Under the pieces are notes generated by a model. That model ran no database searches. It had not been told where the DNA came from and saw only the letters and a program-made list of their open reading frames with translations. A stretch of DNA of 10,319 bases from Verrucomicrobia subdivision 3 bacterium UBA7542 (GTDB lineage: Bacteria; Verrucomicrobiota; Verrucomicrobiia; Limisphaerales; UBA11358). The stretch covers positions 1 through 10,319 of the forward strand of contig DLMG01000219.1 in the NCBI GenBank assembly GCA_002479245.1. Direction: 5' to 3'. Position numbers and translations under genes: made by a program. Numbering within the stretch: the stretch's first letter is position 1; the number at the start of each line of letters is the position of its first letter. Below, in pieces: positions 1-6,848 of this stretch.

Positions 1-1497
1 AATGGCATTGAAGCGTATCCCGTGGAAGTCGAGGTCAACGCCGGTTACGGTGACACCCTTGTTGTCATCGTCGGCCTGCCGGACGCGGCCGTAAAGGAAT
101 CGCGCGACCGCGTCTCGACCGCGCTCACGAATTCCGGTTTCAAATTTCCGATGGGGCGCACGACCATTAACCTCGCGCCCGCCGACGTGAAAAAGGAGGG
201 GCCGAGTTTTGATCTGCCCATCGCCGTCGGCATGCTGGCCGCCAGCGAACAAATCGAAACCGACCAGCTCGACAATTTTGTCATCGTGGGTGAACTCGCG
301 CTCACCGGCGCAGTGCGTCCGTGCAAAGGGGTTTTGCCCGTCGCCCTTCGCGCGCGCGCCGACGGCAGGGTTGGCGTGCTCGTTCCGGCGGAAAACGCCG
401 CCGAAGCCGCCGTCGTGGAAGGTTTGCAGGTCATCCCCGTTCAAAATCTGCGCGAGGCCGCCGGCTTTCTCGAAGGCGAAATCAAAATCGCGCCGGCGAA
501 GGTGGACATCGCCAAAATTTTCGATCAAGCGCACGACGACGACCTGGATTTCGCCGAGGTCAAGGGCCAGGAAAACGTAAAACGCGCTTTGGAAATTGCC
601 GCTGCGGGCGGACACAACGCGCTGCTCATCGGCCCGCCCGGCACCGGCAAATCCATGCTGGCCAAGCGGCTGCCGACGATCCTGCCGCCATTGACCTTGG
701 ACGAGGCGCTCGAAACGACAAAGATTCACAGCATCGTCGGGTTGCTGGCCCCGGGCCAGGCGCTGGTGACGCGCCGGCCATTTCGCACGCCGCATCACAC
801 GGCGAGCGACGCGGGTTTGCTTGGCGGCAACATCAATCCGACGCCGGGCGAAATTTCGCTGGCGCACAACGGCGTTTTGTTTCTGGACGAACTGCCGGAG
901 TTCAAGCGCAGCGTGCTGGAGACCATGCGCCAGCCGCTGGAAGACGGACGCGTGACCATTTCACGCGCGGCGGGCACGATGACGTTTCCCTCGCAATTCA
1001 TGCTCGTCGCGGCGATGAACCCGACGCCGGACGGCAAGATGCCGCACGAATCGAGAAGCTCGCCGCGTGAAATCCAGAATTATCTGGGCCGGATTTCCGG
1101 GCCGCTGCTGGATCGGATTGATTTGCACGTGGAAGTGCCGCCGGTGAAATTCCGGGAAATCGCTGGCGACCGCACGGGCGAAACCTCGGCGCAAATCCGT
1201 GAGCGCGTCGTTGCCGCACGCCGCCGCCAGCACGAACGGTTCAAATCCAAACCGAAGATCACCTGCAACGCCCGGATGGGCCCGCGCGAGTTGAAGCAAT
1301 TCTGCGAACTGGATGAGGGGACGAAGGAACTGCTGAAAAACGCGATGGCCGATTTGAATTTAAGTGCTCGGGCCTACGACCGGATTCTGAAGGTGGCGCG
1401 GACGATTGCGGACCTGGCCGGTTCGGAAAAAATCCTGAGCGACCACATTTCGGAAGCCATTCAATACCGCTCGCTGGACCGGCAGATTTGGAGTTAA
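1..1497 (+). CDS. comM: ComM/YifB-family Mg-chelatase-like AAA+ ATPase (5' end cut by window)
   Basis: The protein belongs to the ComM/YifB family. In naturally competent bacteria ComM is a hexameric helicase that drives branch migration during integration of transformed DNA; in others its role is less clear. The frame is open from base 1 (first residues [12 protein letters not shown]), so the real start lies upstream, and comparison with remembered family members suggests about a dozen residues are missing. The visible 498 residues hold an N-terminal ChlI-like fold with the family hallmark [15 protein letters not shown], then the AAA+ core with Walker A GPPGTGKS (bases 631-654). Walker B is [10 protein letters not shown], and [16 protein letters not shown] is also typical. 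The C-terminal Mg-chelatase domain ends in SLDRQIWS. All key ATPase residues look intact, and the internal GTG at 22 should not be taken as the start. The gene is transcribed away from the operon on the other strand and has no evident functional link to it. Family assignment is very secure; the competence role is inference. Confidence 0.96.
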   Translation, partial: NGIEAYPVEVEVNAGYGDTLVVIVGLPDAAVKESRDRVSTALTNSGFKFPMGRTTINLAPADVKKEGPSFDLPIAVGMLAASEQIETDQLDNFVIVGELALTGAVRPCKGVLPVALRARADGRVGVLVPAENAAEAAVVEGLQVIPVQNLREAAGFLEGEIKIAPAKVDIAKIFDQAHDDDLDFAEVKGQENVKRALEIAAAGGHNALLIGPPGTGKSMLAKRLPTILPPLTLDEALETTKIHSIVGLLAPGQALVTRRPFRTPHHTASDAGLLGGNINPTPGEISLAHNGVLFLDELPEFKRSVLETMRQPLEDGRVTISRAAGTMTFPSQFMLVAAMNPTPDGKMPHESRSSPREIQNYLGRISGPLLDRIDLHVEVPPVKFREIAGDRTGETSAQIRERVVAARRRQHERFKSKPKITCNARMGPRELKQFCELDEGTKELLKNAMADLNLSARAYDRILKVARTIADLAGSEKILSDHISEAIQYRSLDRQIWS

Positions 1498-1611
1498 CGG
1501 GCGACGAGGCCGTGACCGTTGTTTTCGGTGAAAACAATTTTCAAACGCCCGGTTTTCTGCCATCTTGACTGCGGAAAAGATTCGCCCATCGGCGTCACCA
1601 AATATTCAAGG

Positions 1612-1638
1612 CCGGGTGCTGCCACGTGCCCGGTCTTT
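1612..1638 (+). terminator. Weak terminator-like hairpin after comM
   Basis: Arms CCGGGTGC (1612-1619) and GTGCCCGG (1626-1633) pair over eight positions, two of them G-T wobbles, around a six-base loop. The hairpin is followed by TCTTT. It sits 115 bases past the comM stop and 69 bases before the next start, so it could end comM transcription. The T tract is short and interrupted, so it may only be a chance GC hairpin. Confidence 0.3.
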
Positions 1639-1706
1639 GGGGATTGACGCCGGGAGCGCCAAGGAGCAAAAGTTGTTGTGATAAATTCAATTAACCTAAT
1701 CACTCC

Positions 1707-2762
1707 ATGAAAAAAATTCTATTGCCGGTTCTGTTCAGCCTGGCCATCGCGGTTTGCCGCGCCGACGGGCCTGCCTCGCCGGAGCGTAGCGCAGGCGGGC
1801 CTTATCATTTCATCAAGGAAATTCCCGTCGGCGGTGACGGCGGATGGGATTATCTGACGGTGGATTCGGCGGGTCAGCGCCTCTATGTCTCGCACGGGAC
1901 CAAGGTCGTGGTCATTGATCTTGCCAAGGACCAGGTCGTCGGCGAAATCACGAACACACCGGGCGTCCACGGCATCGCCATTGCCCACGACCTCGGGCTG
2001 GGTGTCACCAGCAATGGCCGGGAAAACAAGGCCGGTATCGTGAACCTGAAGACGTTGCAAACGCTTTCCAAGGTGGACACCGGTCAAAACCCCGACGGGA
2101 TGCTTTATGAGCCGGGCCGGAAAGAAGCCTACCTGTTCAATGGTCGCGGCCAGTCGGCAACCGTGGTTGACGTGAAAGCGGGCAAGGTCGTCGCCACCAT
2201 TCCACTCGATGGCAAGCCGGAGTTCGCGCAGGCCGACTCGAAGGCTGGGTGTGTCTATGACAATCTCGAAGATAAAAACGAAGTCGCCGTGATTGACACG
2301 AAGTCACACCAAGTCATCACCAACTGGCCGATCGCGCCGGGCGAGGAGGCCTCCGGCATGGCGATTGATTTGAAAAACCACCGGCTGTTCCTCGGTTGCG
2401 GCGGCAGCAAGACGATGGTGATGATGGACAGCACCAGTGGCAAGGTCATCACCTCGGTACCCATCGGACAGGGCGTGGACGCCAATGCGTTTGATGCGGG
2501 AACCGGATTCGCTTTTGCCTCATGCGGCGATGGAACAACCACGATTGCGCATGAGGATACACCGGACAAGCTGACGGTGGTGCAGACGCTGGAAACCCAA
2601 CGCGGCTCGCGGACCATGGCGCTCGATCCGAAGACGCACAAAATTTATCTGGCCGCTGCACAGTTTGAAGCCCCGACCAATCAGGCCACGGCTACGCCGC
2701 GCCAGCGTCCGCGAATGATTCCCGGCACATTCAAGATTCTGGTGTATGGAATGGACAAATAG
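1707..2762 (+). CDS. Secreted YncE-like beta-propeller repeat protein
   Basis: This 351-residue protein starts with a classic Sec signal peptide: MKK, a hydrophobic core (LLPVLFSLAIAV), then a likely cleavage near CRA/DG at about residue 19. The mature part is a series of short beta-sheet blades of the YncE / 40-residue beta-propeller type. Recurring elements are VVVIDLAKDQVVGEI, ATVVDVKAGKVVATI, VAVIDTKSHQVI and MVMMDSTSGKVITSV, each a strand pair with an Asp turn spaced about 40-45 residues apart. Such proteins are periplasmic or secreted binding or scaffold proteins, sometimes near metal or redox systems, but no substrate can be read from this sequence. The ATG at 1707 is chosen because the signal peptide starts there; the upstream sequence (CCTAATCACTCC) has no convincing Shine-Dalgarno element. 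The gene converges with the biosynthetic operon, with a 104-base gap between stop codons. A REP-like palindrome encodes residues 21-32. Fold is confident; role is unknown. Confidence 0.9.
   Translation: MKKILLPVLFSLAIAVCRADGPASPERSAGGPYHFIKEIPVGGDGGWDYLTVDSAGQRLYVSHGTKVVVIDLAKDQVVGEITNTPGVHGIAIAHDLGLGVTSNGRENKAGIVNLKTLQTLSKVDTGQNPDGMLYEPGRKEAYLFNGRGQSATVVDVKAGKVVATIPLDGKPEFAQADSKAGCVYDNLEDKNEVAVIDTKSHQVITNWPIAPGEEASGMAIDLKNHRLFLGCGGSKTMVMMDSTSGKVITSVPIGQGVDANAFDAGTGFAFASCGDGTTTIAHEDTPDKLTVVQTLETQRGSRTMALDPKTHKIYLAAAQFEAPTNQATATPRQRPRMIPGTFKILVYGMDK
1768..1801. repeat. GC-rich palindrome (REP-like) inside the propeller gene
   Basis: Arms GGCCTGCCT (1768-1776) and AGGCGGGCC (1793-1801) pair over nine positions with one G-T wobble. 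Three more pairs (CGC 1777-1779 with GCG 1789-1791) follow if C1792 is bulged, closing a loop CGGAGCGTA. It is in frame and codes for the low-complexity residues just after the signal peptide. It looks like a short dispersed palindromic repeat tolerated in a non-critical linker. Only one copy was noticed by eye in the window, so the repeat-family assignment is inference. Confidence 0.45.
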
Positions 2763-2866
2763 CCGGACCCGTTTCCCGCTCAACCACGGTTCCCGGCGGC
2801 TTGGTTGTTCAAGCGGTTGCATTCGCGCTCGACCAAATCCGTCCCGAGCCGACCTTCCCGCCCGCC

Positions 2867-3562
2867 TCACAGCGATTGGCGCACGGCTACGGCTGCGGCA
2901 AACCGGTCCTGGGCTGGAAGCGACCAGACAAACAAACCCCCGCCACAGTCAATCCTTCCCCAATTGGCTGGACCGACGGCGATGGAGAAAATCCGCGACG
3001 TCAGACCTTCACCCGCGGCTTTGCCGGCGGCTTCCTTGCGCGTCCAGATTTCCGCAAAAGCCGGGGCGCGCATTGCCGGTGGGAGGACGTGAACGTGTTC
3101 CCATTCATCCGGCGTGCAGCAGCGTCCGGCGACGGCAGGCCACGCGGCATCCCGCAATACTCCCTGCAAGTCAACCCCAATTTCCCGTCCAGCCGTCACC
3201 GCCAGCAGCGCGCGGCGGTCGCAATGGGAAAGATTGAATTGCAGACCGGCGCGATTTGCTTCCGCGGCGATGCAGGGTTTGCCATGGGCATTGGCCGCCA
3301 AAGGCACGGCTTGTGGAGACAAATTCAGGTAGGCGCCGAGCACGGACCGGAGCCAGGCCCGGGTGGCAAGGTAACGCCGGCGGTGCTCCTCAAAAACAAA
3401 CCGCCGGGCGCGTTCCTGTTCGGAAGACGAAAGCGTGCGGAACAAAATTCCGCCGGTCGCTGGCGCTTCATCAAGGTCGGTCTGCCAGAGATGGATTTCA
3501 TCTGCGCCCGGCAATTCAGCAGGTTCCTGCAATCGTTGCCGCCATTTGATTACCGGTGTCAT
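2867..3562 (-). CDS. Sfp-type 4'-phosphopantetheinyl transferase
   Basis: The enzyme moves the phosphopantetheine arm of coenzyme A onto the Ser of a carrier domain, here most likely Ser795 of the adjacent A-T-TE protein. At 231 residues it matches the usual length of the Sfp (W/KEA) subfamily. Visible signatures are the GKP turn (94-96), the substrate motif FNLSHC (109-114), the Mg-binding GVD (Asp131), the acidic TPDEW (Glu153) and the catalytic stretch WTRKEAAGKA (Trp173, Lys176, Glu177, Lys181). One deviation is Gln133 where Sfp itself has Glu in the GIDIE motif; Asp131 and Glu153 remain, so activity is still expected. The ATG at 3562-3560 overlaps the stop of the upstream gene as ATGA and is preceded by an AAAGGG ribosome site. 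It is the last gene of the operon and its stop faces the propeller gene. Confidence 0.93.
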   Translation of the reverse strand: MTPVIKWRQRLQEPAELPGADEIHLWQTDLDEAPATGGILFRTLSSSEQERARRFVFEEHRRRYLATRAWLRSVLGAYLNLSPQAVPLAANAHGKPCIAAEANRAGLQFNLSHCDRRALLAVTAGREIGVDLQGVLRDAAWPAVAGRCCTPDEWEHVHVLPPAMRAPAFAEIWTRKEAAGKAAGEGLTSRIFSIAVGPANWGRIDCGGGLFVWSLPAQDRFAAAVAVRQSL

Positions 3563-6500
3563 GGCGGCCCTTTGCCTTCGGCAAGTGCGAGGGCGCTTTG
3601 CAATTGCCGCGCCAGTTCATCCACCACCGGCCGGGCAAAAAGCCCGGAGCGGTTGCCGGGGAGGAGGATGACCTGTGTTTCTTTTGCGTAACGGCGCATC
3701 ACGAGACGACGATCTTCCCGCGGGAATTTCGATTCGACAGTATTGAACAACGTGATGGCACCGGGGAAAAAATCCGGCCGGTAATGGCGGTTGGCGCGGC
3801 CGTTCATGTGCGAAACAAAACGCCGGTAGGCGATCGCCACGCGCGGGTTGCGGCCCAGGCCGGCGGCGCGGATGATGGCCCAGCGCAGCATCCGGAACGC
3901 GTCGCGCACCGGATCACGAATCGGGCCGTATAGCCGCTCGATCCAATCATGATGTTGCCATATTGGAAGCGGACAAGGGACATCAAACAAGGCGAGCAAT
4001 CCCACTTTGCGGCCCTGGCGAACCAGCATTTGCGCCATTTCAAAGGCAACCATTCCGCCCATGCAGGTGGCCCCCAGCAGATAGGGACCGGTCGGGTCCT
4101 TGGCGACGATTTCGCGCAGATAACGCTGCGCCATTGCATGGATGCCCATCAGTGGCCAGCTTTCGCCTTGCAGCCCGACGGACTGAAGGCCGTAAATCGG
4201 GCGCCCCGGCAGCCGCCGCACCAGCAGGCCGTATGAAGTCACGTCGCCCTGCCCGCTGTGAACGAGAAACAACGGTCGTCCGGCGTCCGCCGTGCGCAGC
4301 GTGACCAGCGGACTTGGCGAAGGAATCACCACATACCCGGCGACCAGCCCCGCCAGCCGCTCGATGGTGCTGTGCTCGACCAAGGTTGAAGGCGACAAGG
4401 ACGCGCCGTACAGCTCCTCAATGCGCGCCAGCACTTCGGCGGACTGAATCGAGGTTCCGCCCAAATCAAAAAAATCGTCATGCCGGCCAATCCGCGGAAT
4501 CTCCAAGACCGACTGCCAAATCCGCGCCAATTGTGATTCGACGATGTCCCGCGGCCTCGACCTGCGGCTCGGGGGCGGTCTGTTTTCGGGCGGCGGCCGC
4601 AACGCCAGCCGGTCAATTTTTCCATGCGGTGTGAGTGGAAATTCTTCGAGGAAGATGAAGCTGGCCGGCACCATGTGACCGGGGAGAGTGGACCGCAATA
4701 TGCGCCGCAACGTTTCCGCGGTGCATTTCCGTCCGGTGCGCAGAACCACGTATGCGACAAGTTGAGTGTCATGGTTCGGCGCCTCACACGTGCCAACAAC
4801 GGCCCCCTCCACTTCGGGTTGATGGACCAGCGCGTCTTCGATTTCAGACACCTCGATTCGGTAGCCATGAACCTTGACGCGCGCGTCCCTGCGTCCCATG
4901 AACATGAGCAAGCCGTCCGCCATGCGACGACCAAGGTCACCGCTGTGAAAGACCCGAACGCCATCTGGCCCGCGTCCTTCGGAGAAGCACGCGGCGGTCA
5001 ATGATTCGTTGCGCCAGTAACCCGGCGAAAGATAACGGCTGCTCACGGCAATCTCGCCGACTTCCCCGGCGCGGACCTCCCGGCCATTTCCATCCAGGAG
5101 CAGAATCTCCATCCCCGCCGCCGGCCATCCCGTCGGCAGCCGGCCCGGCGCAACACGGTCGTTTTGCGTGAAACGGAGTTGGGTGACATTGCCGGTTTCC
5201 GTCGAGGAAAGCGTGTTCAACAAGACGCACCCGGCTGTGAAATGTTTCTTGTAGGCCGCGAAGTCATCCGAAATGGCGGGTTCGGAGCCAAATCGCACCA
5301 ATCGCACGGCGGGAAAGCAGTCGCCGTTTTTTAACGTTCGAATGAAATGGCGGAAGAGGGATACCGTCGAAACGAAAACCGTAATTTTGTTTTCCTTCAT
5401 CCAGTCTGCCAGGCCAGTGACGCCTTTTTCCATCGCCGGAAACGGACACAACGCCGCGCCATTCAACAAGGCACACCACATCGTGCTCAGGCCCTGACCG
5501 CCGCTTGGTGAAGCGAGCAGGGAGATTCGATCTTCCGGCTGCAACCGCATCCCCCGGGAAAGTCGCAACACATTGTGGATGATGTTGCAGTGCGTCTGCA
5601 TGACGCCCTTCGGCCGGCCCGTCGAACCGGAAGTAAAAATGAGGAAGGCCACGGCCTCCGGAGCAACTTTGATTTCGGGATCGTGAGCCGGGCCGGTCAA
5701 ATGTTCTTCAAAGCAAACAATGCGCTGATTTTTTTCAATGATTTGGGCCGCCAGTTCACAATTCGCCGAATCCGTGATGATCGCGCCCGGGCTCGCGTCC
5801 GCCAAAATTTGTTTGAGCCGCGTCGGTGGATCGGTTGGATTCAGCACGACGACAATTCCCCCTGCTTTGAGGACGGCCAGAATCGCGGCAATGAGCGGCG
5901 CATCGTGCCGCATCAGCAACGCCACGCGTCCGCCTGACGCACCGCCGCCGCCAAGCAGCGTGTGGGCGAGCCGATTGGCGGAGGCGTTCAATTCTGTGTA
6001 AGCGGGCCGCCACCCGCCTGCGCCGATGGCCGGGCGCGACGGATGCCGCGCCGCGATTTGCGCGAAATATTCGGGAAGGGACAGGTCCACGTTGCCCAAA
6101 TTTTCATCGGTCACGGTTTCGCAGGTCTCGCCGGGGAAATCATTTTTCCCTTTGGCCAATCCCAAATGGGTCGGCGGCGGAACCGGCAAAAGACGATCGA
6201 GTCCCACGAATTCGAACAACACCTGCGCCGGGTCCAACGGTTTTACCCGGCCCGCGAAGCGGCTGCGGCCAACGGCAAAACCGTCCGGCGCGGTCGTTTC
6301 GAAATGGACCTCCTCAAATCTTGCCCGCCGGAAAAGCTCCCGAATCGCCGGGACCTGCTCGCGGCCCTTGTGCATTACCAAGTGCCGGCTCCAAATGGTC
6401 CAGCCGCCCGTCCGGCAGAGCATGGGCAGACTTTCGATCAAGCGGGGAACATCTTTATGGCGCAGGTGGCCGAGAAAGCCGGAAAGCAAAACAAGATCCG

Positions 6501-6834
6501 CCGGCACCGCACCGACATAATTGCCCGCCAAGGTGGCGTCGGCTTCGAGGAATCGAAGTTGCCGCCCCAAGCCGGCTTGCTCCGCCGCCGCCCTGCCCCG
6601 CGTGATGGATTCCGCGTGATTGTCGAGGAGCCAGGCGACCACGTCATTTCGACGGGAGTGATTGAGCAGGGCGCCAATCAGGTCACGACCGTCGCCGGCA
6701 CAGATGCTGACAATCCGGATCGAACCGGCAGGGCAATCATCGAGGGTCGCGGCAATCTGCTCGCAGACAATCCGCAGTCGTGCCTGCAGGCTCGGAAAAC
6801 TGTCGTATTGCTTGTACCACTCGTTCCAATCCAT
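3559..6834 (-). CDS. Four-domain megaenzyme: methyltransferase - adenylation - thiolation - thioesterase
   Basis: This 1091-residue protein resembles a one-module non-ribosomal synthetase without a condensation domain. Residues 1-212 form a class I SAM-dependent methyltransferase-like domain, with SAM loop SICAGDGRD (43-51), acidic LLDN (69-72) and RFLEAD (94-99). Residues about 250-745 are an AMP-forming adenylation domain with every core motif: FTSGSTGRPKG (400-410), SSTETG (543-548), GEIAVSSRYLSPGYW (593-607), HSGDLG (630-635), GRRDARVKVHGYRIE (647-661) and catalytic HGKIDR (Lys739). Residues 765-835 are a carrier domain, DLGGTS, with Ser795 as the phosphopantetheine site. Residues about 850-1085 are a type I thioesterase. 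Three points are unusual. Gly446 stands where GrsA has Asp235, arguing against a normal alpha-amino acid substrate. The thioesterase nucleophile elbow reads ATCMGG (Cys924, not Ser). Arg1062 occupies the usual catalytic-His position (LPGNR). Asp951 is a likely triad acid. The ATG at 6834 begins the methyltransferase fold directly, 14 bases after the preceding gene. Domain order is confident; substrate and product are unknown. Confidence 0.94.
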   Translation of the reverse strand: MDWNEWYKQYDSFPSLQARLRIVCEQIAATLDDCPAGSIRIVSICAGDGRDLIGALLNHSRRNDVVAWLLDNHAESITRGRAAAEQAGLGRQLRFLEADATLAGNYVGAVPADLVLLSGFLGHLRHKDVPRLIESLPMLCRTGGWTIWSRHLVMHKGREQVPAIRELFRRARFEEVHFETTAPDGFAVGRSRFAGRVKPLDPAQVLFEFVGLDRLLPVPPPTHLGLAKGKNDFPGETCETVTDENLGNVDLSLPEYFAQIAARHPSRPAIGAGGWRPAYTELNASANRLAHTLLGGGGASGGRVALLMRHDAPLIAAILAVLKAGGIVVVLNPTDPPTRLKQILADASPGAIITDSANCELAAQIIEKNQRIVCFEEHLTGPAHDPEIKVAPEAVAFLIFTSGSTGRPKGVMQTHCNIIHNVLRLSRGMRLQPEDRISLLASPSGGQGLSTMWCALLNGAALCPFPAMEKGVTGLADWMKENKITVFVSTVSLFRHFIRTLKNGDCFPAVRLVRFGSEPAISDDFAAYKKHFTAGCVLLNTLSSTETGNVTQLRFTQNDRVAPGRLPTGWPAAGMEILLLDGNGREVRAGEVGEIAVSSRYLSPGYWRNESLTAACFSEGRGPDGVRVFHSGDLGRRMADGLLMFMGRRDARVKVHGYRIEVSEIEDALVHQPEVEGAVVGTCEAPNHDTQLVAYVVLRTGRKCTAETLRRILRSTLPGHMVPASFIFLEEFPLTPHGKIDRLALRPPPENRPPPSRRSRPRDIVESQLARIWQSVLEIPRIGRHDDFFDLGGTSIQSAEVLARIEELYGASLSPSTLVEHSTIERLAGLVAGYVVIPSPSPLVTLRTADAGRPLFLVHSGQGDVTSYGLLVRRLPGRPIYGLQSVGLQGESWPLMGIHAMAQRYLREIVAKDPTGPYLLGATCMGGMVAFEMAQMLVRQGRKVGLLALFDVPCPLPIWQHHDWIERLYGPIRDPVRDAFRMLRWAIIRAAGLGRNPRVAIAYRRFVSHMNGRANRHYRPDFFPGAITLFNTVESKFPREDRRLVMRRYAKETQVILLPGNRSGLFARPVVDELARQLQSALALAEGKGPP
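3568..3573 (-). promoter_or_regulatory. Ribosome binding site of the PPTase gene
   Basis: On the minus strand AAAGGG lies five bases before the ATG at 3562. It lies inside the last codons of the upstream gene and supports this start and coupled translation at the ATGA overlap. Confidence 0.5.
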
Positions 6835-6848
6835 GTGATCGTATTATG

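Noticed and set aside
1565..1649. TTGACT (1565) and TTGACG (1644) as promoters of the propeller gene
   Set aside because: Neither has a recognisable -10 box at 16-18 bases. A GATAAA at 1680-1685 lacks a -35 at the right distance.
2781..2807. CAACCA / TGGTTG inverted repeat as a terminator between the convergent genes
   Set aside because: Only six pairs, a 15-base loop and no T or A tract on either side.
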